Assembly: GCA_964581815.1 (NCBI GenBank)
Contig: CAZORE010000004.1
Span: forward strand, 62,001-126,000
Source: Trebonia sp964581815
GTDB lineage: Bacteria; Actinomycetota; Actinomycetes; Streptosporangiales; Streptosporangiaceae
DNA length: 64,000 nt
Direction of reading: 5' to 3'
The notes below the pieces were generated by a model. The model was not told the origin of the DNA and did not search any database. It saw nothing but the letters and a program-made list of their open reading frames with translations. The first letter of the stretch is position 1, and each line of letters opens with the position of its first letter. The translations under genes and the position numbers were made by a program. Of the stretch, positions 42,664 to 52,485 are shown piece by piece.

Positions 42664-44163
42664 TCAGGCGTGGGACGGGAGTTCGACGGTGACGGTGGTG
42701 GGGCCGCCGGGCGGGCTGCTGATCTCGATCCGGCCGTCCACGGTGCGGACGCGCTCGGCCAGGCCGCGCAGGCCGCCGTTCTGCGTGGGCTTGGCCCCGC
42801 CGGCGCCGTCGTCGGTGACGCGGACCCGCAGCAGGCCGGGCACGTGCACGGCCTCGAGGGTAGCGTGCCTGGCGCCGCTGTGCCGGGCCACGTTGGCGAG
42901 CAACTCGGCGGCGGAGAAGTAGGCGATGGTCTCGATCGCGGCCGAGGGCCGCTCCTGGATGTCGGTGATCAGCTCGACGGGCACGGCGCTGCGCTCCGCG
43001 AGGGTGGCGAGCGCGTCGGCCAGGCCGTTGTCGAGCACCGGCGGGTGGATGCCGCGGGCCAGCGTGCGCAGGTCCGCGATCGCCTCGAGGGCGCCACGGT
43101 GCGCGTCCTCGACCAGCTGGGTGACCCGGGCCAGGTCGATGCTGCTCGGGTCGTAGAGCTTGTCCCTGGCCAGGCCCAGCTTCATGGCCACGGCGACCAG
43201 CTGGGCCTGGGTGCCGTCGTGCAGGTCCCGCTCGATCCCGCGCAGCCGGGCGGCGGAGTCGTCCACGACCCGGGCCCGGCTCTGCTCGAGCACCTGGATC
43301 CGCTGGGCGGACGAGCCCGACCCGACGAGCAGGCCGCGCATCAGCCACAGGTCGGCCCGGGTGAGGGCGTGCGTCGCCCACGGGGCGCTGAAGAGCAGCA
43401 AGATGCCGAGCAGAACGGCCGCGAGCGAGTTGTCCACGCCCAGGCCGCCGAAGCCCCGCAGGCCGAGCGCCCGCCAGGCCGGGAAGGTCACCAGGAACAG
43501 CCCGCCGACCCAGCGAACCGCGATGACGGACATGGCCAGCGCCGCGAGCGGGAGCTTGACCAGGAAGTAGGCGCGCGCCCGCCAGCCGGCCGAGTCGCGT
43601 ATCCGGGTGCCGAAGTAGTTGGCGAGCTCGTTGCGCGGCACCACGGCGGTGAAGGCGACGCCCGCCGCGGCGGCCAGGTCGGCGACCTGCGACGGCGGCA
43701 GGTAACTGGTGGTGAGCCCGGGCTTGGTCTCCCACTCCCTGGCCTTCCCGCCGGCGGCGGCAACCGCCTTGGCCAGGCTTGCGGCGGTCGCGGTGTCCGG
43801 CGTCGCCACCTTCACGTAGCTCACGGGCCGCAGCGGCGGCGGAGCCGGGATGTCCTCGCCGAGCTGCGCGCGGGCGAGGAAGCGGGCGGCCGTGCCGAGC
43901 TTGCGCACCGGGGCAGTCGAGACTGCCCAGAAGATGCCGTTCTCGAGCATGGGCACGATGAAGGCGACGGCGGCCACCGCGAGCAAGAAGCTGGTGACGG
44001 TGTAGCCGAGCTCGGCCCAGGCGCGCTTGGTGAACGGCGCCGCCAGCGCGCGCCGCACGGAGGATGCGGCGGTCTCTGGCGTCCGGGCGGTCTCGGTCAT
44101 GAGGTGATTGTCGTACGAGTTGGCGGTGATGTGACCGCCTGCTTGGGGAGTTTGTGTGCTCAT
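42664..44163 (-). CDS. Membrane sensor histidine kinase (NarL partner, HisKA_3 type)
   Basis: A 499-residue kinase. The N-terminal half has several hydrophobic segments (near residues 45-75, 195-225 and 240-265) with an extracytoplasmic region between the first two. This resembles the actinomycete putative sensor domain. The HisKA_3 dimerisation motif is ERDLHDGTQAQLVAVAMKLG with the phosphorylated His. The HATPase domain has ELLANVARHS (N box), DDGAGGA and GLRGLAERV. Start 44163 or ATG 44100; neither has a strong ribosome site. The signal is unknown; cell-envelope stress is common for this layout. Confidence 0.92.
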   Translation of the reverse strand: MSTQTPQAGGHITANSYDNHLMTETARTPETAASSVRRALAAPFTKRAWAELGYTVTSFLLAVAAVAFIVPMLENGIFWAVSTAPVRKLGTAARFLARAQLGEDIPAPPPLRPVSYVKVATPDTATAASLAKAVAAAGGKAREWETKPGLTTSYLPPSQVADLAAAAGVAFTAVVPRNELANYFGTRIRDSAGWRARAYFLVKLPLAALAMSVIAVRWVGGLFLVTFPAWRALGLRGFGGLGVDNSLAAVLLGILLLFSAPWATHALTRADLWLMRGLLVGSGSSAQRIQVLEQSRARVVDDSAARLRGIERDLHDGTQAQLVAVAMKLGLARDKLYDPSSIDLARVTQLVEDAHRGALEAIADLRTLARGIHPPVLDNGLADALATLAERSAVPVELITDIQERPSAAIETIAYFSAAELLANVARHSGARHATLEAVHVPGLLRVRVTDDGAGGAKPTQNGGLRGLAERVRTVDGRIEISSPPGGPTTVTVELPSHA

Positions 44164-44501
44164 GGCTTGATCGTCGCGCCGGCGGCGGGTCGCGGACGAT
44201 CGTGGCAGCCGAGGCCGTTTGGTACGGCTAGCACGACGTCAGGGGTTCGCGGGCGCCACGGCCACCGTATAGTCAGCCGGCTCGCGCGCATTTAAACATT
44301 GACGGTTGTGAATTAAGTCAATAATCATCTACGGCGGTACCCCGTTGTTCACGTCGTTACCGCCGGATTCGAATGCCTCAGGCATTGCTCGGCACGGTGT
44401 TATGCTACCCGTGCCCGGGCGGGGCGACGGATTCCCCAACAGGCTCTAACGCCTGGGGTCGAGCGGCTGAGCGTCATGACTTTTCGGGGAGGACGGTTCT
44501 C
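44164..44501 (+). promoter_or_regulatory. Upstream region of the kinase-propeller gene
   Basis: A 338-bp gene-free stretch. It contains an AT-rich core with TTGACG (44299-44304) and, 17 bp on, TAATCA (44322-44327), a plausible promoter. The palindrome AATGCC-TCA-GGCATT (44372-44386) could be an operator. A ribosome site GGGGAGGA ends about 9 bp before ATG 44502. The remainder shows nothing recognisable. Confidence 0.45.
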
Positions 44502-46918
44502 ATGACCCCACGGCAGGTTGGAAACTATCGCCTTGATCGTTTGCTTGGTTCTGGCGGAATGGGACAAGTTTATGAGGCGTATGACACATACCGAGACAGG
44601 TACGTCGCGCTCAAGCTGCTGCCAAAAGGGTCCGCTGACGACCAGGAGTACCTTAAGCGATTCCTTGCTGACTCGCATGTCGCCGCGCAACTGAGGGAAC
44701 CGCATGTCATCCCCATTCATGACTACGGCGAGCTCGACGGCCAGATCTTCATCGACATGCGCTTGGTGGACGGTACCGATATGGGCGCGCTGCTCGCCGG
44801 ATGCGACCGGATCGATCCGGAGCGGGCGGTTTACCTCATCAGCCAGGTCGCCCAGGCCCTGGATGCGGCGCAGGCCGATGCCCTCGTCCACCGCGACATT
44901 AAGCCCTCGAACATCCTCGTCACGTCCAACGACTTCGTTTACGTGGTCGACTTCGGCGTGGCCCGGTCGATCGGCGGCGTGCCGACGGCGCTGGGGGTCA
45001 CCGGGGCGACGACCGGAACGCTGCACTACATGGCGCCGGAGCGGTTCGTCGGCCGCGACGTTGACGGACGAGCCGACGTCTATTCCCTGGCCTGTGTGCT
45101 GCACGAGTGCGTGACCGGCGCGCCGCCTTATCCGGGCGAAGACCTGTCCGCCCTCATGTATGCCCACCTCTACTCCAGTCCTCCGCCGGCCAGCAGCCTC
45201 GTCGAGGGGGTGCCGCCGGCCCTGGACGCCGTGCTCGCCCGCGGCATGGCCAAGGACCCGGACGACCGCTTTCCGACCGCTGGCGAGCTGGCGGCGGCCG
45301 CCAGCGAAGCCCTGCTGACCGAGGCGCCGGCCCCACCGCCCATGACAGAGCCGCCCATGACAGAGCCGCCCATGACGCAGACGATGACCGAGCTGCCGGG
45401 ACCGGCCTGGACCGAGGGGCCGGGTCAGGAAGCGGAGCCAGCGGGCCGCCGCGACGCCGGGCAGGCCCCTGACCGCCCGGCTGACAGCCCGACGCTTACG
45501 GTGATCGCGGCCGGCGCCGGCGCCGGGGGCGGCATCCACTCNNNNNNNNNNNNNNNNNNNNNNNNNNNNNNNNNNNNNNNNNNNNNNNNNNNNNNNNNNN
45601 NNNNNNNNNNNNNNNNNNNNNNNNNNNNNNNNNNNNNNNNNGCCCGACGCTTACGGTGATCGCGGCCGGCGCCGGCGCCGGGGGCGGCATCCACTCACCG
45701 CGGTACGGGCCGCAGGCCGCAGGTCCCGAGTCAGACGGCGGTCGGCGGCCGCCCGGCGGAGCGGCGCGCGGCCCGGCCCGCGGGCTTTCCTGGCGCCGCC
45801 TTGGCGTGCTGCTGCTTATCGTGGCGGCGGCCGTGGCAGTGCCGATCGTGATCGTCCTCATGGCTTCCGCGAAGCCGGAAACCAGCGCCTCCGCTAAACC
45901 GGGCCCAAGCGGCTCCGGCACGACGAGCGCCGGCGCCGCGGCACCGGCGGTCTCTGCCTCAGCGGCCGGCGGCGGGCCCGTTGCCAGCCTTCCCACGGTC
46001 GCGGCGGAGCTGCCGGCCGGCAAGAACCCCAGTTACGTCGAGGTCGCGCCGAACGGCCGGTTCGCGTACGTCGCCGATCCGGGGGCCGGGGTGATCACCG
46101 TGCTCAACACGGCCACTGACCTGGTGGCCGGGACCGTGAAGATCCCCCAGGGGCCGCCCCAGTTCGTCTCGTTCTCGCCGGACAGCCGGACCGCCTACGT
46201 CAGCGTCTACAACCCGGGCAAGGCGGCGGTGCACCTCATCGCGTTCATCGACACCGCCACCCGCACGGTGACATCCACCGTGCAGGTGGACAACTTCACC
46301 CCGGGCCCGTCGACGACGAGCCCGGACGGGCGGTTCCTCTACGTGCCGAACCACAACACGGCGCTGACCGGCACCCACGAGAACGTCGTCGACGTGATCG
46401 ACACGGCGACCAGGAAGCTGATCGGCCACATCGCCGTCCCGGCGAACCCGCACTGGGTCGTCTTCGGCAAGAACGGGCTGCTGCTTTACACCACGGACCA
46501 CATGTCCGCCAAGGTCACGGTCGTCAATGCCGCCACGGGCCGCATCGTCACGAGCATCCGGGTCGGCGAGACCCCGCACAGCGAAGACATCTCGCCCAAC
46601 GGCCGCCGCCTGGCGGTCACCAGCTTCGCAGGTAACGAGGTCTTCGTGATCAACACCGTGACCGACCGGGTGATCGCGCAGATCCCGGTCGGGAGGAACC
46701 CGGTGGACATCGCGTACTCACCGGACGGTGAGTACCTCTTCACGGTCAACAACGAGGACAACTCGGTCACGGTGATCGACACCGCGGACAACCGCGTCGT
46801 CGGCACGGTCGCGACGGGGAAAGCTCCGACGAGCATCTCCGTGCTGCCCAACGGGCGCCGGGCGTACGTCACCGACGAGAACGGCGGCACCATCGAAATC
46901 CTGAACCTTGGGCACTGA
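44502..46918 (+). CDS. Ser/Thr protein kinase with transmembrane helix and YVTN beta-propeller, split by an assembly gap
   Basis: The kinase domain (residues about 8-265) has GSGGMGQVYEAYD, VALKLLP (Lys), HRDIKPSNIL, VDFGVAR (DFG) and GTLHYMAPE. It is followed by MTEPP-type repeats and a disordered linker, a transmembrane helix (VLLLIVAAAVAVPIVIVLM), and an extracellular propeller of YVTN repeats (FAYVADPGAGVITVLNT and similar). In the given sequence the halves lie in different frames around 100 N. The 55 bp on each side are identical; removing 155 bp (45542-45696) gives one frame of about 753 residues. The layout resembles PknD: sensor propeller outside, kinase inside. Confidence 0.9.
45345..45388 (+). 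repeat. Short tandem repeat in the kinase linker
   Basis: Units of 15 bp encoding MTEPP (CCCATGACAGAGCCG-type) occur in tandem, followed by diverged MTQ and MTE copies, in the juxtamembrane linker of the kinase. Confidence 0.75.
45542..45641. other. Assembly gap (100 N) inside the kinase-propeller gene
   Basis: Exactly 100 N. The 55 bases before it (45487-45541) are identical to the 55 bases after it (45642-45696). The repeated segment encodes an Ala/Gly-rich linker, so this is best read as an unmerged contig overlap. Confidence 0.96.
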
Positions 46919-46935
46919 GGGCGTGCGGCCCTCAC

Positions 46936-48420
46936 TCAACTAGCCGTCGGCGCGGGTTCCTGGCCGGCGTCCGCTGCCTTGCTGCGCAGCCCGCCCGGTC
47001 GGTGGCGGCCGGCCCGGTCGCGGCCGTCCGCGACCGGCTTGATCAGCAGCGTGGCCGCGGTTAGCCAGAGCGCGGCGAACAGCACGCTGGCGAGGATGTC
47101 GGTTGGATGATGCTCGCCCCGGTACATGCGGGCGACCGCGATCAGGACCGGCATGACAATCGCGGGGATCAGGAACAGGTAGCGCCACCAGCCGCGAGCG
47201 TGGCCGAAGACCAGGATGGCGATGGCGACGTAGAGGCACGTGGTGGCGGCCATGTGGCCGGACGGGAACGCCGACGTGGGCAGGTTGGAGTCCAGGTGCG
47301 TTACGTCCGGCCGCGGCCGCTTGACGATGCTGGCGACCAGCAGGAACGCGGCCAGCTCGCCGAGCATGACCACGGCGAGGAAGATCACCGGGCGCCAGCG
47401 CCTGGTGGCGGCGATGAACACCACGCAGGTGGCGACGCTCACGATGAGGATGTCCTGGGTGGCCCCGAGGTTGCTTGCGATCAGGCTCCAGTGAGTCAGC
47501 CCGGCGGTGCGATGCGCGGCGAACCAGTGCGGGATCGTATGGTCGCCGAGCAGGTTCCCGTTTCCGTTGTGCGTGATCATGATCAGCTTGCCGATGCCGG
47601 TGATAGCACCGACGATCAGGACCCAGGCGATCAGTACCCTGGCGGCGATACGGCCGAAGGCGCGAGCGCGGTCGTGTTGCATGGTTGACTCCGGTTCGGT
47701 CGGTTTGAGGTCGGCGCGGGCCTCGGGCTCCAGGCCCTCGGTCACCGGATCGGTCACCGGCTCGCCGGCGGCCTGGCGGGACAGTTCGAAGGCGAAGGCA
47801 GTAATCCCCAGCCAGGCGATACCGAGCGCCCAGGCGCCAAGCACATCGGAGACGTAATGGACGCCGAGCAGGAGCCGGCTGGCGCCGATGGCCACGATCA
47901 GCGTGACGATCACGACCGTGAGCACGCGGCGCCACGCACCGCGGACCGCGGGCAGGAAGACAAGGAACAGCGCGCCGTAGCAAACGATCGAGCCGAGCGC
48001 GTGCCCGCTCGGGAAGCTGTCGCCATTGCCGTACGCGATGGGGTGCGCCACCACCGGCCGCAGCCTGCCGACGAGCGCCTTGAGCACCGGGTCGAGCACC
48101 AGCTCGCCCCCGCCGGCGACCAGGAGATAGGCCGCGAGCCGCCACCGCCGCCTGATGGCGAGCACGACGGCGGCCGCCCCGGTCAGCGTCCACAGCACGC
48201 CGCCGCTGCCCAGCCAGGTGACCGCCTTGACGACGCTGACCGCCACGGAGCTCGTCGCGACCAGGCCGTTCAGCCAGGTCGCGGTGCTGTGATCGGCCGA
48301 CTCAAGCGGCGCCCAGCGCAGCCGCACCAACAGGAGCAGGACCGCGAAGAGGAACGCCGCCACGGTGACGATAACGAGCGGGGCGAGAGTGCGCCGGGGG
48401 GCAGTGGCTTGAACCGACAT
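46936..48420 (-). CDS. Tandem-domain PAP2-superfamily membrane phosphatase
   Basis: A 494-residue membrane protein carrying two complete PAP2 phosphatase domains. Domain 1 has KALVGRLRP, PSGHALGS and SRLLLGVHYVSDVLG. Domain 2 has KRPRPDVTH, PSGHMAAT and ARMYRGEHHPTDILA. Each contains all three catalytic signatures with their Arg and His residues. Around ten to twelve helices are expected. Likely substrates are undecaprenyl pyrophosphate or phosphatidate-type lipids. Start ATG 48420; GTG 48438 is an alternative. It converges on the kinase gene (17-bp gap). Confidence 0.88.
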   Translation of the reverse strand: MSVQATAPRRTLAPLVIVTVAAFLFAVLLLLVRLRWAPLESADHSTATWLNGLVATSSVAVSVVKAVTWLGSGGVLWTLTGAAAVVLAIRRRWRLAAYLLVAGGGELVLDPVLKALVGRLRPVVAHPIAYGNGDSFPSGHALGSIVCYGALFLVFLPAVRGAWRRVLTVVIVTLIVAIGASRLLLGVHYVSDVLGAWALGIAWLGITAFAFELSRQAAGEPVTDPVTEGLEPEARADLKPTEPESTMQHDRARAFGRIAARVLIAWVLIVGAITGIGKLIMITHNGNGNLLGDHTIPHWFAAHRTAGLTHWSLIASNLGATQDILIVSVATCVVFIAATRRWRPVIFLAVVMLGELAAFLLVASIVKRPRPDVTHLDSNLPTSAFPSGHMAATTCLYVAIAILVFGHARGWWRYLFLIPAIVMPVLIAVARMYRGEHHPTDILASVLFAALWLTAATLLIKPVADGRDRAGRHRPGGLRSKAADAGQEPAPTAS

Positions 48421-48500
48421 GGGCCCTGCACTGCCCACGGTGAACCGTTTTACGCATACGCGCCGTCGTTTACCAACTCACTGACGAGGTAGTGACGGGT

Positions 48501-49319
48501 ATGCATTCTGTCTCGGCTGCGGGCGCAAGGCGCACCGCAAGGCAGGCCTCCAATAGCCCGGCCGCCCACTTCCTGGCCCGCGCGGGCCTGACCGCGCGCG
48601 GTGTCATCTACATCCTGGTCGGCTGGGTCGCGGTGCTTGTCGCCCTGGGGCACAGCTCACGCGAGGCGGACCAGCTGGGCGCCTTGCAGCTGCTCGCGGC
48701 CAAGCCGTACGGGCTGGTCTCGCTCTGGCTGCTCGGCATCGGCTTCGCCGCGTACGCGCTGTGGCGGCTGAGCCAGGCCGCGTTCGGCGTCACCGGCGAG
48801 CCCGGGGCCGGCCCCAGGCTCAAGTCGCTGGCCCGGGCGGTCATCTACGCGGGCCTGTCTTACCTGACCTTCACGGTGATCTCCGGCACGAGCAAAAGCC
48901 AGTCTGGCCAGCAGCAGGACTTCACGGCCAGCGCCATGCACCACCCGGCCGGCCGGTGGCTGGTCGCCATCGTCGGGCTGATCATCGTCGTCTGCGGCAT
49001 CGCCCTCGTTGTCGAGGGTGCGCGCAAGAAGTTCATGAAGCAGCTGCAGACGGCGCAGATGAGCGCCAGGACGCTTCGCGTCGTCAGGCTGCTCGGCATG
49101 ACGGGGACCATCGCGCGCGGGCTGGTCTTCGCCTTGGTCGGCGTGCTGGTGGTGGATGCCGCGATTACCCATAAGGCATCCCAGTCCGGCGGCATCGACA
49201 AGGCGCTCCTGACACTGCGCGACCAGCCGTTCGGCGAGTTCCTGATGCTGCTGGCCGCGCTCGGCCTGCTGGTCTTCGGTATCTACGGGCTGTGCGAGGC
49301 CCGCTGGCGGAAGGTCTGA
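48501..49319 (+). CDS. DUF1206 membrane protein
   Basis: A 272-residue protein with six predicted helices in three repeated helix pairs, each beginning with an ARAGLTARGVIYILVGWVA-like motif (repeated as LARAVIYAGLSYLTF and TIARGLVFALVGVLVV). This is the DUF1206 pattern. ATG 48501 has GAGGT about 10 nt upstream and is preferred to GTG 48492. Function unknown. A lipid-kinase-like gene follows 31 bp downstream and the divergent gene is a PAP2 phosphatase, so a lipid-related role is possible. Confidence 0.87.
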   Translation: MHSVSAAGARRTARQASNSPAAHFLARAGLTARGVIYILVGWVAVLVALGHSSREADQLGALQLLAAKPYGLVSLWLLGIGFAAYALWRLSQAAFGVTGEPGAGPRLKSLARAVIYAGLSYLTFTVISGTSKSQSGQQQDFTASAMHHPAGRWLVAIVGLIIVVCGIALVVEGARKKFMKQLQTAQMSARTLRVVRLLGMTGTIARGLVFALVGVLVVDAAITHKASQSGGIDKALLTLRDQPFGEFLMLLAALGLLVFGIYGLCEARWRKV

Positions 49320-49350
49320 GCTCAGCTCGGACCAGGAAAGGAAGGCTGGC

Positions 49351-50241
49351 GTGGCTGACGTCGCGGTGGTGGCGCACTCAAGTAAGACCTTTGGCGGCGG
49401 CCTGCCCGAGTTGCGGCGGATCCTGGCCAGCGAAGGCGTAACCGATCCCCTCTGGTACGAGGTAGCGAAGAGCCGCCGCGCTCCCAAGTTCGCCCGGCGC
49501 GCAGCGGCCAAGGGCGTCGACGTGCTGTTCGTCTGGGGCGGCGACGGCACCGTCCAGCGGTGCGTCGACGCGGTTGCGGGTACGGACACGGCCGTGGCCA
49601 TCCTGCCCGCGGGGACGGCGAACCTGCTGGCGGAGAACCTGAACGTGCCGCATGACCTCGCTGAGGCGGTCCATGTCGGCTTGCACGGCGACCGCCGCAG
49701 GCTCGACACCGGCTGGGTGAACGGCGAGCGGTTCATGGTGATGGCGGGCGCGGGCTTCGACGCGCGGATGATCGCCGACGCCGACCAGGGCGCGAAGGAC
49801 CGGCTTGGCCGTTTCGCCTACGTCGCCACCGGGCTGAGGAACCTAGGCGCGCGCCGGGTGCGGGCGACCGTCACGGTGGACGGCAAGCGCTTCTTCACGG
49901 GCAAGGTCTCGTGCGTGCTGACCGCGAACGTCGGCAAGATCCTCGGCGGGGTCGAGGCCTTCCCGCAGGCGCGGCCCGATGACGGGCGCCTTGAGCTCGG
50001 CGTGGTGACGGCACGCGATCCGGTCCAGTGGGCCAGGACCTTCACCAGGCTCGCCCTCGGTCAAGCGGAGCGGTCTCCCTTCGCCAAGGTCACGCAGGGG
50101 GCGAAGGTCAAGATCCGGTTCGACCGGAAGGTCCGCTACGAACTTGACGGCGGCGCGCGCCCGGCCAGCAAGAAACTGCGCGTCAAGGTGTGCCCGGGCT
50201 CGATCACGATGTGCGTCCCGGGTGACGGTACCTCCAGCTAG
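49351..50241 (+). CDS. Diacylglycerol/lipid kinase-family protein
   Basis: A 296-residue DAGK-catalytic-domain protein of the YegS/DgkB type. The ATP loop is FVWGGDGTVQRCVDA and the substrate region AILPAGTANLLAENL (both near residues 60-95), followed by the second domain with metal-site residues. GTG 49351 is preceded by AAGGAAGG. Together with the preceding DUF1206 gene it may form a small membrane-lipid operon. Phosphorylation of diacylglycerol or another lipid is inferred from the family. Confidence 0.88.
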   Translation: MADVAVVAHSSKTFGGGLPELRRILASEGVTDPLWYEVAKSRRAPKFARRAAAKGVDVLFVWGGDGTVQRCVDAVAGTDTAVAILPAGTANLLAENLNVPHDLAEAVHVGLHGDRRRLDTGWVNGERFMVMAGAGFDARMIADADQGAKDRLGRFAYVATGLRNLGARRVRATVTVDGKRFFTGKVSCVLTANVGKILGGVEAFPQARPDDGRLELGVVTARDPVQWARTFTRLALGQAERSPFAKVTQGAKVKIRFDRKVRYELDGGARPASKKLRVKVCPGSITMCVPGDGTSS

Positions 50242-50340
50242 CTCGCGCGTGGCTGCGTGGTTTCCCGCCGGCGGCGTCACGCTGACGGGGCGCTGACCCG
50301 GGACGCTGACACGACGGCCCGCGAGGAGGATGCTTGGGGC

Positions 50341-51687
50341 ATGGCTGACTGGGTGGGACGGTCCGCCGCCGACATCGCGGCGGCGGTCAGGGCGGGCGAG
50401 GTCACGGCGGGCGAGGTCGTCGCCGCGCACATCGGCCGGATTTCGCGGCTGAACGCGGAGCTCGGCGCGTTCACCAGGATTCGGGCCGCGGAGGCGGCCG
50501 CCGAGGCGCAGGCGGTCGACGCTCGGGCGGATCGCACCGAGCTACCGCTCGCCGGGGTCCCTGTCGCGGTGAAGGACTGCGCCGCGGTGACCGGCGAGCC
50601 GATGAGCTACGGCAGCGCCGCGTTCCCCGCGGCGCCGCAGCAGCACGATCACCCGGTGGTGGCGCGGCTGCGCGCGGCCGGCGCCGTCGTGGTCGGGCTC
50701 ACCAACCTGCCCGAGCTGGCGATCTACCCCTTCACCGACAGCGTGTACGGCGTCGCGCGCAACCCGTGGGACCAGCGGCGGACGCCGGGCGGGTCGTCGG
50801 GCGGCAGCGCGGCGGCGGTGGCCGGCGCGCTCGTGCCACTCGCGCACGGTACCGACGGCCTCGGGTCGGTCCGGATCCCCGCGGCCGCCTGCGGGCTGTT
50901 CGGCATCAAGCCGGGGACTGGCGTGGTACCCGCCGACCTCGGTGAAACCGGCTGGCACGGCCTGACCGAGCACGGACCGCTGGCCACCACGGTCACCGAC
51001 GCCGCGCTGATGCTCGGGGTGATGGCCGGGACCAGCTACTCACTCGACACCCAGGGACCGCTGCGCATCGCCGTGTCAGTCCGGCCGCCCGGCCCTGGCA
51101 TCATCGTGCACCGCTCGTGCAGCGCGCCGGTCCGCGCCTTCGCCGGCCTGCTCGGCAAGTCCGGGCATGAGGTCACGGACGCCGATCCGCCCTACCCGGG
51201 CTGGCTGGTACCCGTCATGCTCTCTTACTGGGTGACCGGCCCGGCCGCCGAGGCGGTCGGCCACGCGTCGGGGATGGAGCCGCGCACCCGCCGTCACGTC
51301 CGGGCGGGCCGCCTGGTGGCCCGGGCCCGGGCGCCGCGCGGGTCCGACCGCGCGCGGCTGCGCGCGGTCCTCGAGCCGTTCTTCGAGCGGTACGACGTGC
51401 TCGTCATGCCGGCCCTCGCCCGCCCGTGCCCGCCGGCGCGCCGCTACGGCGAGCGGTCCTGGCTGGCCAGTGTCGTCAGGTCGCTGACGTTCGCGCCGAT
51501 GACCGGGGTATGGAACATGGCAGGCTACCCCGCCGCGTCGGTGCCCGCCGACGGGCCTGGCCTGCCGGCCGCGGTGCAGCTGGTAGCCGCTCCGGGCCGC
51601 GAGCAGACGCTGCTCGCGCTCGCCGCCGAGATCGAGCGGTCAAGCCCGTGGCGGCGGCACGCACCGGGATACGACCCGGCCGGATAA
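50341..51687 (+). CDS. Amidase-signature-family hydrolase
   Basis: A 448-residue amidase. The Ser-cisSer-Lys triad is visible: VAVKDCAA (Lys near residue 78), PGGSSGGSAAA and GTDGLGSVRIPAA; the last reads LGS where most members have GGS. The frame is open to 50257, but ATG 50341 starts at the conserved N-terminus (IAAAVRAGEVTAGEVVAAHI) with GAGGAGG upstream. It is somewhat shorter than GatA and lacks a partner GatB/C here, so a stand-alone amidase with unknown substrate is likely. Confidence 0.87.
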   Translation: MADWVGRSAADIAAAVRAGEVTAGEVVAAHIGRISRLNAELGAFTRIRAAEAAAEAQAVDARADRTELPLAGVPVAVKDCAAVTGEPMSYGSAAFPAAPQQHDHPVVARLRAAGAVVVGLTNLPELAIYPFTDSVYGVARNPWDQRRTPGGSSGGSAAAVAGALVPLAHGTDGLGSVRIPAAACGLFGIKPGTGVVPADLGETGWHGLTEHGPLATTVTDAALMLGVMAGTSYSLDTQGPLRIAVSVRPPGPGIIVHRSCSAPVRAFAGLLGKSGHEVTDADPPYPGWLVPVMLSYWVTGPAAEAVGHASGMEPRTRRHVRAGRLVARARAPRGSDRARLRAVLEPFFERYDVLVMPALARPCPPARRYGERSWLASVVRSLTFAPMTGVWNMAGYPAASVPADGPGLPAAVQLVAAPGREQTLLALAAEIERSSPWRRHAPGYDPAG

Positions 51688-51755
51688 GCGGGTCGTTGTC
51701 CCGCTTGCGCCCCACGTGCGCCCCTGGCCCGGCGCTAGCAGACGGCGGTGCCAGA

Positions 51756-52466
51756 ATGACTCACGTGGACTACCCGCACGCACCAGTTCCGGCATTCTTG
51801 TTCGACCTCGACGGGACGCTGATCGACAGCGTCTACCAGCACGTCGTCGCGTGGCGCGCCGCGCTGAGCGCGATCGGCATCGACCTGTCCGTCTGGCGGA
51901 TTCACCGGCGGATCGGGATGAGCGGCGGCTTGTTCGTGCAGGCCCTGCTGCGCGAGACCGGCCGGTCGCTGTCGGCCGCGGACATCGAGAAGCTGCAGCA
52001 GGCGCACGCCAAGGAGTACACCAGGCAGCTCGGCTCGGTGACCGCGCTGCCCGGCGCGCGGGACCTGCTCGCCGCGCTCACCGCCGCGGGCGTGCGGTGG
52101 GGCATCGCGACCAGCGGGTACGCGGCGACCGCCCGTCCCTCCCTTGAGCTGCTCGGTCTCCCCGAGGACACCCCGATGGTGACCAGGGACCTGGTGCGGC
52201 ACGCTAAGCCGGATCCCGACCTGTTCCTCGCCGCCGCCGCCTTGCTCGGCGTGGACCCGCGGCACACGATGGTCGTCGGCGACAGCGTCTGGGACCTGCT
52301 CGCCGCCCGCCGCGCCGGGGCGCTCGGCATCGGGCTCCAGTCGGGCGGCTACGGCCGGGAGGAACTCGAGCGGGCTGGCGCCTACCGGGTGTACGCAGAC
52401 CCGGCCGAGATGCTCGCGCGGATCGACGAGGCCGGCGTCAGGCTCGGCGAGGCCGACGCGAACTGA
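51756..52466 (+). CDS. HAD-family phosphatase (phosphoglycolate-phosphatase-like)
   Basis: A 236-residue HAD hydrolase. Motif I FDLDGTLIDS near residue 16, motif II TSGY, motif III Lys in HAKPDPDLF, motif IV VVGDSVWDLLAAR. A helical cap lies between I and II. The frame is open upstream inside the amidase, but ATG 51756 begins the conserved region. Substrate is a phosphorylated small molecule that motifs do not specify. Confidence 0.88.
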   Translation: MTHVDYPHAPVPAFLFDLDGTLIDSVYQHVVAWRAALSAIGIDLSVWRIHRRIGMSGGLFVQALLRETGRSLSAADIEKLQQAHAKEYTRQLGSVTALPGARDLLAALTAAGVRWGIATSGYAATARPSLELLGLPEDTPMVTRDLVRHAKPDPDLFLAAAALLGVDPRHTMVVGDSVWDLLAARRAGALGIGLQSGGYGREELERAGAYRVYADPAEMLARIDEAGVRLGEADAN

Positions 52467-52485
52467 CCGAGACCGGCACCGCGCG

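Noticed and set aside
42046..44295. 749-residue open frame on the plus strand
   Set aside because: It is antisense to the response regulator and histidine kinase, both of which have complete motifs; its composition is typical of a shadow frame.
45487..45696. 55-bp exact duplication as a biological repeat
   Set aside because: The copies abut a run of exactly 100 N on both sides, and merging them restores a reading frame, so an unmerged contig overlap is the simpler explanation.
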